Positions 8,784-17,158 of a DNA stretch of 64,000 nt are shown here, in pieces. This DNA comes from Cohnella mopanensis (GTDB lineage Bacteria; Bacillota; Bacilli; Paenibacillales; Paenibacillaceae). Position numbers and translations under genes: made by a program. Numbering within the stretch: position 1 is the stretch's first letter; every line of letters starts with the position of its first letter. The notes beneath the pieces are model-generated. The model saw only the letters and a program-made list of their open reading frames with translations, searched no databases and had not been told where the DNA came from. The stretch covers positions 1-64,000 of the forward strand of contig NZ_JAKRWM010000027.1 of the NCBI RefSeq assembly GCF_022352055.1, given 5' to 3'.

Positions 8784-9721
8784 GTAATGAAAGCAATGAC
8801 AAAGGGGTAAACATGGAGAAAGCAACCGTTCAGAAGAGCTTCGCTGCCCGGGAGGTTCCCGGAACTTTGTATTTGGTTGCCACCCCGATTGGCAACTTGG
8901 AAGATATGACCTTCCGTGCCATTCGAACTCTTAAGGAAGTACAGTTAATTGCCGCAGAAGATACAAGGCAGACTCGAAAGCTGCTTACGCATTATGAAAT
9001 CCAGAACAGGTTAGTTAGCTATCATGAGCACAATCGGGACGCAAGCGGGCCTGAGCTCATTCGGATGCTGCTAGAGGGCCAGCATATCGCATTGGTGAGC
9101 GATGCCGGTATACCTGCCATCTCCGATCCGGGAGCCGATCTTGTGCGGGACGCGGTAGCCGAAGGCATTCCAGTCGTTCCGATCCCGGGAGCTAACGCCG
9201 CGTTGTCGGGGCTCATCATCTCCGGACTTCCCACCGATCGATTCTTGTTCGTCGGGTTTCCCCCGCGCGACCGCAAAGGTTTGAACAAGGTACTGGATAG
9301 CCTGGCCGGAGAAACCGGGACATTGCTGTTCTACGAATCGCCTCATAGATTGAAGAAAACGTTAACTGTGATCGAAGAACGATGGAGTAAGCGTAAGATG
9401 GCCATCGTACGGGAACTGACGAAGCGGCATGAGGAAGTTATCCGCGGAACGGTAACTGCGTGCTTGGGGCAGATCGAACAAGTTCCTCCGCTTGGAGAGT
9501 GCTGCATTATAATAGAAGGAACAAGTTCGAACGAAGAGGGAATGACGGCAGGAGAAGCGGGTATAGGGCAATGGTGGTCGCCATTAACTTTAGCCGAGCA
9601 CGTAGCTCACTATGAGTCTCGACAACTAAACCGTAAGGAAGCGATGAAGTCGGCCGCAACGGACCGTGGCCTATCCAGGCGCGATGTCTATCAAGCACTT
9701 CTGGGAGAAAGCGACGAATAA
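8780..9721 (+). CDS. rsmI: 16S rRNA (cytidine-1402-2'-O)-methyltransferase RsmI
   Basis: A 313-residue tetrapyrrole-methylase-fold enzyme. VATPIGNLEDMT near residue 34, the Gly-rich SDAGIPAISDPG and PGANAALSGLIISGLP motifs are characteristic. It 2'-O-methylates C1402 in the 16S decoding centre. GTG 8780 overlaps the yabB stop; the family usually begins near residue 25 of this reading, so an ATG at 8813 is also possible. The GIY-YIG gene yazA that lies between them in B. subtilis is absent. Confidence 0.92.
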   Translation: MSNESNDKGVNMEKATVQKSFAAREVPGTLYLVATPIGNLEDMTFRAIRTLKEVQLIAAEDTRQTRKLLTHYEIQNRLVSYHEHNRDASGPELIRMLLEGQHIALVSDAGIPAISDPGADLVRDAVAEGIPVVPIPGANAALSGLIISGLPTDRFLFVGFPPRDRKGLNKVLDSLAGETGTLLFYESPHRLKKTLTVIEERWSKRKMAIVRELTKRHEEVIRGTVTACLGQIEQVPPLGECCIIIEGTSSNEEGMTAGEAGIGQWWSPLTLAEHVAHYESRQLNRKEAMKSAATDRGLSRRDVYQALLGESDE

Positions 9722-9733
9722 TGGAATAAGCGC

Positions 9734-9765
9734 AAAAAAAAGCCTCCCGACATCATCTCGGGAGG
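9734..9765 (-). terminator. terminator of abrB
   Basis: Stem CCTCCCGA / TCGGGAGG (9743-9750, 9758-9765). On the minus strand a run of eight T follows, so it terminates abrB. It may also stop rsmI transcripts, but there is no T run in the plus direction. Confidence 0.85.
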
Positions 9766-9836
9766 GGCGCAAGGAGTATTAAAAAGGTTGGAATTAACAA
9801 TTATTAGAATACAGTTTTTATTATAAACTATTTTCT

Positions 9837-10091
9837 CTAATTTGTCACAGGTGAAGGCAAATCCTTCAAACATTCTCTGCAAACAATTTTTCCCTTGAAG
9901 TAAGTAACGTTCTCTGCATTTCCGCAGAAGATACAAGCAGGCTCGTATTTCTTAAGCATGATGCGCTCTCCGTCTACGTAAATCTCAAGAGCGTCTTTCT
10001 CGCCGATACCTAATGTACGGCGCAATTCGATCGGAATAACCACCCGTCCCAATTCATCAACTTTCCGTACGATACCTGTAGATTTCATCAT
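9837..10091 (-). CDS. abrB: transition-state regulator AbrB
   Basis: An 84-residue DNA-binding protein with the AbrB/MazE swapped-hairpin fold: STGIVRKVDELGRVVIP then ELRRTLGI at the N-terminus. The C-terminal half has CIFC and CREC pairs like those in AbrB of sporulating Bacilli. AbrB represses post-exponential genes during growth. ATG 10091 has AGGGG 9 bases upstream. It is the only conserved-core gene here on the minus strand. In B. subtilis metS follows; here an HD hydrolase is divergent instead. Confidence 0.93.
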   Translation of the reverse strand: MMKSTGIVRKVDELGRVVIPIELRRTLGIGEKDALEIYVDGERIMLKKYEPACIFCGNAENVTYFKGKIVCRECLKDLPSPVTN

Positions 10092-10159
10092 TTGGTAATA
10101 CCCCTCTCATAAGGTTAAAATAAAAACAAACGGACCCTTTCAAGTTGAGCTTGTCCGTG

Positions 10160-10176
10160 TTCGCCAGCATTCGACA
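10160..10176 (-). promoter_or_regulatory. tandem Spo0A boxes in abrB leader
   Basis: On the minus strand TGTCGAA, three bases, TGGCGAA (plus-strand TTCGCCA 10160-10166 and TTCGACA 10170-10176). They lie roughly +18 to +34 from the predicted abrB start point. B. subtilis Spo0A~P represses abrB from tandem boxes at a similar downstream place. Confidence 0.8.
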
Positions 10177-10199
10177 AAGTTCTCTGTTTTCCGTTTTCT

Positions 10200-10228
10200 A
10201 TCGTACCAACCTTTCCCAAAAAAGTCAA
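10200..10228 (-). promoter_or_regulatory. sigma-A promoter of abrB
   Basis: On the minus strand TTGACT (10228-10223), 17 bases, TACGAT (10205-10200). The predicted start point is near 10193, just upstream of the Spo0A boxes. Confidence 0.7.
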
Positions 10229-10348
10229 CCTGAATTGCTAGTGTTGAAGGCCTTTTATTGCTGAGAATTTCCTGAGAATACTATTAAATAAGGCGATTTG
10301 AAGAACTAAGATACATGTCTCAAAGCTCGGAATAAAAGGAAGGCGAAA

Positions 10349-10397
10349 TTCGACATCATTCGACATAAAACGCTGATGTATTTGGTATATTGTCGAA
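10349..10397 (+). promoter_or_regulatory. three Spo0A boxes upstream of the HD hydrolase gene
   Basis: Perfect 0A heptamers: TTCGACA at 10349-10355 and 10359-10365 (10-bp spacing, the same layout as in abrB) and TGTCGAA at 10391-10397. A possible -10, TATATT (10386-10391), puts the tandem pair over the -35 region, the position used in Spo0A-activated promoters. Confidence 0.6.
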
Positions 10398-10423
10398 AAC
10401 TGACAAATAATGAGGTGGAGTCC

Positions 10424-11716
10424 ATGCTCAAGAAATTGCTAGAGGAGAAGGTTTTTAAGGATCCCGTGCATCATTCTATATACGTACAGGACCTGACTAT
10501 CTGGAAACTCATTAATACGCCTGAATTTCAGCGACTTAGAAGAATTCGCCAGTTAGGCACCTCCTATCTCACTTTTCATGGAGCGGAGCACAGTCGTTTT
10601 TCCCATTCCTTGGGTGTATATGAAATTACAAGGAAAATAATCTCTCAGTTTGAGCGTAATGGATACTCGGATTGGCCGCAAGAGGAAAAATTAGTCAGTC
10701 TATGTGCTTCTTTGTTGCATGATGTCGGACATGGTCCGTTTTCTCATTCTTTGGAACAAATTTTCGATACCGACCATGAACAGTGGACCTGCGAGATTAT
10801 TCTGGGGGATACCGGAGTCAATCGCGTCCTACGCGAGGTTGATCCGCAATTTCCTGCTCGAGTGGCCGCGGTCATCCGCAAGAAATACGAGAAACCAATT
10901 GTCGTGAGCTTGGTATCGAGCCAGCTTGACGCGGATCGGATGGATTATTTGCTTCGGGATGCTTATTTTACGGGAGTGAATTACGGTACATTCGATTTGG
11001 ACCGTATCCTACGCGTATTGCGTCCTTATCAAGGAAAGATCGTGGTGAAAGACAGCGGAATGCACGCCGTCGAAGATTACCTCATGTCCCGTTACCAGAT
11101 GTATTGGCAAATTTACTTTCATCCGGTTACCCGAAGCTCGGAGATCATTCTACGGCAAATTTTTCGCAGAGCAAGCGAGCTGTACCGTACAGGATATGAA
11201 TTTGCCTTTATGCTGCCGCCAATCCGTGCGTTGTTAGCCGGCAATATTGCCCTTGAACAATACATAAAACTCGACGAAGCGATGGTACAAACAACCTTCG
11301 GACAATGGTCGGAAGAACGGGATGAGCTGTTGTCGGATTTGTGTCGACGATTCCTGAATCGACAGCTCTATAAATACGTTCCATTAAATCCGGAGGACCA
11401 AAGCTGGCTTGAGGAAGTTCGACAGGAATGGCAACAAATCGGGCTCAACCCGGAGTATCATCTTGAGGTCGATACCCCTATGGATTCGCCATATGATGTA
11501 TATAAACCGGGGACGTTGCCCGATGCTAAGGAGAAGCCTCCGATCCTATTATTGGATGAGCAGGAGCAATTGACGGAGATCTCCGTCAAATCGGATATTA
11601 TACAGTCAATAGCCGGTCTGCATCGCGGGAAATACTACATTTATTATCCGGAGGATAAGGTACTTCCACACGTCCACAAGCTCCGATCCGAGACGCGCAA
11701 AAAACTATCTATATAA
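10424..11716 (+). CDS. HD-domain phosphohydrolase, dNTPase-like (YwfO-type)
   Basis: A 430-residue HD-superfamily protein. The metal motif is spread as HSRFSHSLG, then LLHDVGHGPFSHSLE, then the distal Asp in SSQLDADRMDYLLRD, the layout of SAMHD1/dGTPase-like triphosphohydrolases such as YwfO. Likely activity is dNTP hydrolysis, inferred from the family. I use ATG 10424 because GAGGTGG (10411-10417) precedes it; an ATG at 10376 is in frame but lies in the promoter region. It stands where B. subtilis has metS. Confidence 0.8.
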   Translation: MLKKLLEEKVFKDPVHHSIYVQDLTIWKLINTPEFQRLRRIRQLGTSYLTFHGAEHSRFSHSLGVYEITRKIISQFERNGYSDWPQEEKLVSLCASLLHDVGHGPFSHSLEQIFDTDHEQWTCEIILGDTGVNRVLREVDPQFPARVAAVIRKKYEKPIVVSLVSSQLDADRMDYLLRDAYFTGVNYGTFDLDRILRVLRPYQGKIVVKDSGMHAVEDYLMSRYQMYWQIYFHPVTRSSEIILRQIFRRASELYRTGYEFAFMLPPIRALLAGNIALEQYIKLDEAMVQTTFGQWSEERDELLSDLCRRFLNRQLYKYVPLNPEDQSWLEEVRQEWQQIGLNPEYHLEVDTPMDSPYDVYKPGTLPDAKEKPPILLLDEQEQLTEISVKSDIIQSIAGLHRGKYYIYYPEDKVLPHVHKLRSETRKKLSI

Positions 11717-11764
11717 TAGAAGAAAGCGATTTATATTTACTATAGAAGGGAGACATTTTCCGAC

Positions 11765-12538
11765 ATGCTTATTGACACACACGCCCACCTGGATTCTCCC
11801 AAATTCGACGCCGATCGCGAAGCGGTTATATCCCGCGCTCTTGAGGCAGGGATCGACACGATCGTCAATATTGGCTTTAACCGAGAAACGATTCCAACGA
11901 CGATGGCATTAGCTGAAAAGTACCCCTTTATATACGCTGTCGTAGGTTGGCACCCTACAGATGCGATAGAGATGAAGCTGGAAGAAGATCTCGCCTGGAT
12001 TGAGCAGTTATGCAACCATCCCAAAGTCGTGGCCATCGGAGAAATCGGCCTCGATTACTACTGGGATACCTCACCGAAGGAAATACAGCATATTGTATTT
12101 CGTGAACAAATCCGACTGGCCAGACGTTTGAACAAGCCGATCGTGATTCATAACCGTGATGCTCATGAAGATGTAGTGAGGATTCTTAAAGAAGAGAAAG
12201 CGGAGGAAGTGGGCGGAATCATGCATTGCTTCTCCGGCAGTCCCGAAACGGCGAAAAAATGCCTCGATATGAACTTCTATATTAGCTTCGGAGGACCGGT
12301 TACGTTCAAAAACGCAAGAGTTCCTAAAGAGGTTCTGGAGCGGGTTCCATTAGACCGAATATTGCTCGAAACGGATGCTCCTTATTTAGCTCCGCACCCT
12401 CATCGAGGACAACGAAATGAATCGGCTTTTGTTCGTCTTGTCGCCGAGACGGCAGCGGAAATAAAAGGAATTTCATTGGCAGAAATGTCACGTATTACAA
12501 GCGAAAATGCTCAACGTTGTTTGGGCATAACGAGATAA
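11765..12538 (+). CDS. yabD: TatD-family metal-dependent DNase (YabD)
   Basis: A 257-residue TIM-barrel hydrolase. Metal ligands are seen in DTHAHLD (residues 3-9), GEIGLDYYW, IHNRDAH, MHCFSGS and the closing ETDAPYLAPHPHRG. TatD proteins are 3'-5' exonucleases that act in DNA repair and turnover. AGAAGGGAG precedes the ATG. In Bacilli this gene sits just upstream of yabE and rnmV, as here. Confidence 0.92.
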   Translation: MLIDTHAHLDSPKFDADREAVISRALEAGIDTIVNIGFNRETIPTTMALAEKYPFIYAVVGWHPTDAIEMKLEEDLAWIEQLCNHPKVVAIGEIGLDYYWDTSPKEIQHIVFREQIRLARRLNKPIVIHNRDAHEDVVRILKEEKAEEVGGIMHCFSGSPETAKKCLDMNFYISFGGPVTFKNARVPKEVLERVPLDRILLETDAPYLAPHPHRGQRNESAFVRLVAETAAEIKGISLAEMSRITSENAQRCLGITR

Positions 12539-12656
12539 ACGGATAATATGGGAGTAAAACAGCCTGCTTTGAAGAAAAAACTAGCATTTGCTTAGAATAA
12601 TCCTTAAGAAATCGTCTATTTCCGTAAAAATGGGGAAATTCGTCCGATGCATCATC

Positions 12657-12686
12657 TTTACACCGTTGGTGAGTAGAGGTTATTAT
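12657..12686 (+). promoter_or_regulatory. sigma-A-type promoter driving the c-di-AMP riboswitch
   Basis: TTTACA (12657-12662), 18 bases, TATTAT (12681-12686). The predicted start near 12693 lies about 30 bases before the aptamer. Confidence 0.5.
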
Positions 12687-12724
12687 CATCAACAGAAGTT
12701 CGAATATGACATTCCTTTTCCAGT

Positions 12725-12923
12725 GCGCTTAATCTCCCGAGTGGGAGAGTGGGGGACCCAACGCAACGACGTTTATGTGTACAAACGTCCAAAGCGGTCC
12801 GAGCAATCTTGGGGTGAATTATGCAAGTGTTATGGACGCGGCTCTATCTGAGTAACTCGGCCTAACAGGAGCAAATAGGGCAACTCTCTTTCGCCCGAAC
12901 CCGACAGCTAACCCCGCAAGCGT
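12725..12923 (+). ncRNA. cyclic-di-AMP (ydaO/yuaA-type) riboswitch aptamer
   Basis: Conserved ydaO elements are visible in order: GGGGGACCCA (12751-12760), CTTGGGGTGAATT (12808-12820), GAACCCGACAGCTAACCCCG (12897-12916). P1 pairs GCGCTT (12725-12730) with AAGCGT (12918-12923). This class binds two c-di-AMP molecules and is an OFF switch for cell-wall and osmolyte genes. Here it precedes a YabE-type protein, one of the known target classes. Confidence 0.9.
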
Positions 12924-12981
12924 GATAGAGAGAGGTCAACCTCGTGCCGCGATAATTCCCTTTAATTCTACTACATGCGGA

Positions 12982-13016
12982 AGCCACGAACAGGTCCTCT
13001 GTCTCGATGGCTTTTT
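12982..13016 (+). terminator. riboswitch expression-platform terminator
   Basis: AGCCACGAACAG (12982-12993) pairs with CTGTCTCGATGGCT (12999-13012) with two single-base bulges, then a T5 run. It lies between the aptamer and the coding region and is the likely site of c-di-AMP-dependent attenuation. The remaining leader (13017-13200) has no further structure I can name. Confidence 0.7.
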
Positions 13017-13215
13017 GTGTTGAAAAAAAGAGCCGTGAGAGCTTGTACACCTTGCAAAAGGGTACAACGAACTGGACAAGGCGGCACTTAATCATTACGG
13101 CCAGAATGTGAGAGACTGGCTGATAATAGAGTGTCGATAACCATTTTGGATTAGTCGCGTCTGACAAGTATCATGCATCACAGTCGACGGCGGGGCTATG
13201 AAGGAGGAGCGAGAT

Positions 13216-14373
13216 ATGGGCAGTATTCCTACTGAGGAAACCCATGTTCCACGACCGACCGGCAAGCTTTTCGCACTGCGATGGAAGCATGAGCATTTGC
13301 GCGCAGCTCTACTAGGCGCAATTCTCGTTTTTGCCATCACCATCATGTTCGTATCGCTGTTACAGAGAGCAGCGACTAAGAGCATCACGATTATCGATAA
13401 CGGAATCGCATCCGTTCTCAAAACCAAATCTTCGAACGTACTTAATTTGCTCGAAGAGCAGGACATCGAAGTTGGACCGCACGACCGCCTTTCGTTATTG
13501 CCTACCGATTCTCTTAAAGAGGGTAGCCAGCTCGTCATTGATCGGGCAGTAGGAGTAACGGTTAAAGCGGACGGCAAACAGCAAGTTGCCTATACGACCG
13601 AAGATACGGTTGGGGGAGTCATAAGCACGTTAGCTATTAAGCTGTCGGATCATGACCGGGTAGTTCCGGCGATGAACAGCCCCTTGAAAGAGGGAATGAC
13701 AGTGGCGGTCGTCAGGGTACATAAAGAAGTCACAGAGACCAAGTACCCGATCGCTTACAAGGTTGTGAAGCAGGACAATGACAAGCTGGAAACCGGCAAA
13801 CAAAAAATCGTGACCGCAGGGAAGAATGGCCTTGTCGTATTCAAGACCGAGCGGGTGTACGAGGATGGCAAGCTGGTTAGTCAGGAAATGATCGAGAAAA
13901 CCGTCGCTCAGCCTGCCGTACAGCAAGTCGTTGCAATTGGAACAATGAAGAAAGCGGAAGTGGCTACGTTAACGTATAACGGTCCGCCATCCGCATCAGA
14001 AGCGCAAGTCGTGAAGTTAAACGGACAAAGCGTAAAAGTTAAACGCATGCTTCACAATGTAACGCTGACCGCTTACTCGGCCGGATTTGCTTCAACGGGT
14101 AAGTCCGAAGGAGATTACGGTTATGGAGTTACAGCGTCGGGCACAGTCGTTCAAGAAGGCCGCACGATTGCGGTGGATCCGAAAGTGATCCCCATTGGCT
14201 GGTGGGTCTACATCGACGGCATTGGATTCAGAAGAGCCGAAGATACAGGCAGCGCCGTCAAAGGCAAGAAGATCGATGTTTATTACGATAGCGAATCGCG
14301 TGCGAACAAGTTCGGGTTAAAACGCGGCTATAAGGTATACGTAATCGGACCGAAAAAGCCATCATTGGATTAA
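13216..14373 (+). CDS. yabE: YabE-type cell-wall protein: ubiquitin-like repeats, G5 and 3D domains
   Basis: A 385-residue protein: a cytoplasmic N-terminus, one membrane helix (about residues 32-50), DUF348 ubiquitin-like repeats, a G5 domain (TETKYPIAYKVV ... GKNGLVVFK) and a C-terminal 3D domain with three Asp (TAYSAG ... AVDPKVIPIG ... DVYYD). This resembles Sps/Rpf-like stationary-phase muralytic factors, so peptidoglycan cleavage is expected. AAGGAGGA (13201-13208) selects ATG 13216. The c-di-AMP riboswitch links it to wall stress. Confidence 0.87.
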   Translation: MGSIPTEETHVPRPTGKLFALRWKHEHLRAALLGAILVFAITIMFVSLLQRAATKSITIIDNGIASVLKTKSSNVLNLLEEQDIEVGPHDRLSLLPTDSLKEGSQLVIDRAVGVTVKADGKQQVAYTTEDTVGGVISTLAIKLSDHDRVVPAMNSPLKEGMTVAVVRVHKEVTETKYPIAYKVVKQDNDKLETGKQKIVTAGKNGLVVFKTERVYEDGKLVSQEMIEKTVAQPAVQQVVAIGTMKKAEVATLTYNGPPSASEAQVVKLNGQSVKVKRMLHNVTLTAYSAGFASTGKSEGDYGYGVTASGTVVQEGRTIAVDPKVIPIGWWVYIDGIGFRRAEDTGSAVKGKKIDVYYDSESRANKFGLKRGYKVYVIGPKKPSLD

Positions 14374-14423
14374 TCCGAGAAGCTGCATGCGTTTGAATAG
14401 CAAGATTAGTCGGGGAGAGGCTG

Positions 14424-14449
14424 AAAAGCCGCTTCCCGGCTTTTGTTTT
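14424..14449 (+). terminator. terminator after yabE
   Basis: Perfect stem AAAAGCCG (14424-14431), loop CTTCC, CGGCTTTT (14437-14444), followed by GTTTT. Confidence 0.88.
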
Positions 14450-14547
14450 AAATACGGCCATAGGGGATTGCGTTCGATGTACTTGCCGTCTTCCTGAATC
14501 TCGTATAGGCTTGTAGGAATGGCTGTGTAAAGGCGGAATGAAATGTT

Positions 14548-15099
14548 ATGATTCGAGAAATGATTGTCGTTGAGGGGAAGGACGATACAACGGCTGTCCA
14601 TAGGGCTGTCGGAGCCGATACGATCGAGACGGGCGGGTCCGCGATCGGAGAGGACGTGCTTAGGCGCATCGAGTTGGCTTATGAACGTCGCGGAGTCATC
14701 GTTCTGACAGATCCGGATGCCCCTGGGGAGCGCATCCGTAAGATCGTTACGGAACGCGTGCCGGGCTGCAAACATGCTTTCCTTACGAAGAGCGAGGCAA
14801 GAAGCCGCAAAGGAATCGGAGTCGAGCATGCGTCCGATGAGGCGATACGCAGAGCATTGGAAGCTGTGCGAAGCCCTGAGGGCGATTCCGGAGAGCTTGG
14901 AGAGATAGATTGGAGCGATCTGCTCGATGCAGGGCTTATCGTGCAGGCGTCAGCTGCAAGCCGCAGAGAACGCATGGGAGAGCTTCTAGGAATCGGGTAC
15001 GCGAACGGCAAACAATTTTACAAAAGGTGTCTCATGTTCCGGATTACGCGAGTTGAGTTTCTAGCCGCGTTGGAACAGCTGGAGCGGGAAGGGTTATAG
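14548..15099 (+). CDS. rnmV: ribonuclease M5 (5S rRNA maturase)
   Basis: A 183-residue Toprim nuclease. The Toprim glutamate is in VVEGKDD near residue 7 and the DxD in LTDPDAPGERIR near residue 54. RNase M5 makes the final cuts on 5S rRNA precursor bound to L18. It is followed by ksgA after 6 bases, so two rRNA maturation genes are coupled. ATG 14548 has AAGGCGG about 11 bases upstream. Confidence 0.92.
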   Translation: MIREMIVVEGKDDTTAVHRAVGADTIETGGSAIGEDVLRRIELAYERRGVIVLTDPDAPGERIRKIVTERVPGCKHAFLTKSEARSRKGIGVEHASDEAIRRALEAVRSPEGDSGELGEIDWSDLLDAGLIVQASAASRRERMGELLGIGYANGKQFYKRCLMFRITRVEFLAALEQLEREGL

Positions 15100-15105
15100 A
15101 CGAAC

Positions 15106-16164
15106 ATGAAGAAAACGACAGATAAGAACGGCGGAGCCAAAAGCGGAGGTACTAACCGCGGTACTAAGAACGGCGGGGAAAAGAAGTACGGTCCCCATAC
15201 GAAGCCTTACCAATACTTTAAGTCGTCCAAGCCGGAGGGCGCAGCGGCAAAAACGAGCGGTTCGTCGGGTACGAGTTCCAACGACATGCTGAAGGAGATT
15301 GCCACCTCCAGCCGCACGCGCGATATTATTCGCAAGCATGGCTTTACCTTCAAGAAGAGCTTGGGGCAGAACTTCCTAATCAACTCGGATGTATTGGATC
15401 AGATTATTGCCGCCGCAGGCCTGGATGAGACGCGTGGAGCGTTGGAAGTCGGTCCTGGGATCGGATCGCTCACGGAACGGCTGGCGAAGGCGGCGGGTAA
15501 AGTAGCGTCGGTCGAAATCGACAGGCGCCTTATTCCGATACTAGAAGATGTACTATCTCCGTACGGGAACGTTAACGTTGTCCATAGCGATATTCTAAAG
15601 ACCGATCTTCAGCAGTTATGGAAAGAGCAGTTCGCGGGACTCGCGGGCGTAAGCGTAGTGGCCAATCTTCCTTACTACGTCACGACTCCGATCATCATGA
15701 AGCTGCTGGAAGAAAGACTGCCGCTGGAGAATATCGTTGTTATGGTGCAGAAGGAAGTCGCCCAGAGAATGGCGGCTAAGCCCGGCGGGAAGGATTTCGG
15801 AAGCTTAAGCATTGCCGTGCAATACTACTGCGAGCCTGAGCTCGTGTGTATCGTGCCTGGTAAAGCGTTCATTCCTGCGCCTAACGTGGAATCCGCGGTC
15901 ATTAAGCTGAAACGTCGTGCGGAGCCCGCCGTGATCGTGTCCGACGAAGCGAAGTTCTTCCATGTCGTTCAGACTTCATTCGCGCAGCGTCGCAAGACGC
16001 TAGCAAATAACCTCGCGGCGTTGTCCGGCAAAGACCGTAAAGGCGAGCTGACGGAATTGTTATTAGCGTGCGATATTAATCCGGAGCGCCGCGCGGAGAC
16101 ATTATCTCTCCAAGAATTCGCGCGAGTATGCGAAGCGTTAATCCGAAGCGGGATGCTCGTTTAA
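15106..16164 (+). CDS. ksgA: 16S rRNA dimethyladenosine transferase KsgA with N-terminal extension
   Basis: A 352-residue SAM-dependent enzyme that dimethylates A1518 and A1519. The core begins near residue 61 (EIATSSRTRDII, then KKSLGQNFL), with motif I LEVGPGIGS near residue 105 and catalytic NLPYYVTTP near residue 186. The first 60 residues are a Lys/Gly/Ser-rich low-complexity tail not found in typical KsgA. ATG 15106 has GGAAGGG upstream. The internal ATG 15286 would give a normal-length enzyme but has no clear ribosome site. Confidence 0.92.
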   Translation: MKKTTDKNGGAKSGGTNRGTKNGGEKKYGPHTKPYQYFKSSKPEGAAAKTSGSSGTSSNDMLKEIATSSRTRDIIRKHGFTFKKSLGQNFLINSDVLDQIIAAAGLDETRGALEVGPGIGSLTERLAKAAGKVASVEIDRRLIPILEDVLSPYGNVNVVHSDILKTDLQQLWKEQFAGLAGVSVVANLPYYVTTPIIMKLLEERLPLENIVVMVQKEVAQRMAAKPGGKDFGSLSIAVQYYCEPELVCIVPGKAFIPAPNVESAVIKLKRRAEPAVIVSDEAKFFHVVQTSFAQRRKTLANNLAALSGKDRKGELTELLLACDINPERRAETLSLQEFARVCEALIRSGMLV

Positions 16165-16178
16165 AGTTCGGGGACGCG

Positions 16179-16207
16179 CACCCGAAGTTCATTCGCACCA
16201 TAGGATA
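16179..16207 (+). promoter_or_regulatory. probable sigma-K promoter of yabG
   Basis: CAC (16179-16181), 17 bases, CATAGGATA (16199-16207) is an exact fit to the sigma-K pattern mAC-N16/17-CATANNNTA. The leader would be very short, since the ribosome site begins at 16213. yabG is sigma-K dependent in B. subtilis. Confidence 0.5.
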
Positions 16208-16227
16208 GACGAAGAGGTGATTTGCCC

Positions 16228-17106
16228 ATGAAGCAGGGGGATCTAGTCGTTCGCAAATCCTATGGTGGAGACGTATTGTTCCGGGTCGCTGCATTCGCCG
16301 CGCATCAAGCCGTACTCAGGGGAATGGATTATCGCTTGCTTGCCGACGCGCCGATTGAAGATCTCCAAACGGTGCGAAATCCGGACGAGCTAGGTGGGAC
16401 GCGCCAAGCGCGCGTGCAGGCGAACGAATCATTGCGCCGCATGAACGAGGAACGTAATCGGCAAGCCGCGCGGGTAGGGTTCTCTACGGCTCTAGATGAC
16501 CGCAGGCAGCCCTTCTTCGAGGTGCCAGGCAAAGTTCTCCACTTAGACGGAGATGCCAACTATTTGAGGAAGAGCATGCAGGTATATAACCAATTAAAGG
16601 TGCCTGCAGAAGGAATACATTGCCACGAGTCGCAGATGCCTCAGGTTCTATTACGAACGCTTCCTCAACTGCATCCGGATATTGTCGTGATTACCGGACA
16701 TGACGGCGTTCTCAAGCAACGAGAGGATCTGCAGCAGCTCAGCAGCTACAAAAATTCATTGAATTTCGTGCAAGCGGTAAATGTGGCTAGAGACTACGAG
16801 CGTAATCGCGATTCGCTGGTGGTCATCGCGGGAGCCTGTCAATCCCACTTCGAAGCATTGCTTCAGGCGGGAGCGAATTTCGCAAGCTCTCCAGGCCGAA
16901 TTATGATCCATGCGCTCGACCCTGTGTACGTGGCCGTTCGCGCTGCTTTCACCCCTTTCAGGGATACGATCAACATTGCCGACGTCATAGCTCATACGAT
17001 TAGCGGAAGGCAGGGCGTTGGGGGAATCGAAACGATGGGGCGTTATCGGATAGGAGTCCCGAATTTAAAAGCGGTGAATCCGGAACAAAATGTGAACATT
17101 GTGTGA
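16228..17106 (+). CDS. yabG: sporulation-specific protease YabG
   Basis: A 292-residue YabG-family cysteine protease. In B. subtilis it is made in the mother cell and trims coat proteins so that they can be cross-linked. GDLVVRKSYGGD at the N-terminus and the IVVITGHDG and VIAGACQSHFEALL segments are conserved in the family; His in GHDG and Cys in GACQSH are candidate catalytic residues. AGAGGTGA (16213-16220) sets the start at ATG 16228. Confidence 0.92.
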   Translation: MKQGDLVVRKSYGGDVLFRVAAFAAHQAVLRGMDYRLLADAPIEDLQTVRNPDELGGTRQARVQANESLRRMNEERNRQAARVGFSTALDDRRQPFFEVPGKVLHLDGDANYLRKSMQVYNQLKVPAEGIHCHESQMPQVLLRTLPQLHPDIVVITGHDGVLKQREDLQQLSSYKNSLNFVQAVNVARDYERNRDSLVVIAGACQSHFEALLQAGANFASSPGRIMIHALDPVYVAVRAAFTPFRDTINIADVIAHTISGRQGVGGIETMGRYRIGVPNLKAVNPEQNVNIV

Positions 17107-17158
17107 CGAAAATGAAGATAACTTTAGAAAAACCCTAGATCCATAAGGAAAATGACCG

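Noticed and set aside
12588..12851. An 87-codon frame before yabE
   Set aside because: It runs through the c-di-AMP riboswitch promoter and aptamer, has no ribosome site, and its composition does not look like a protein.
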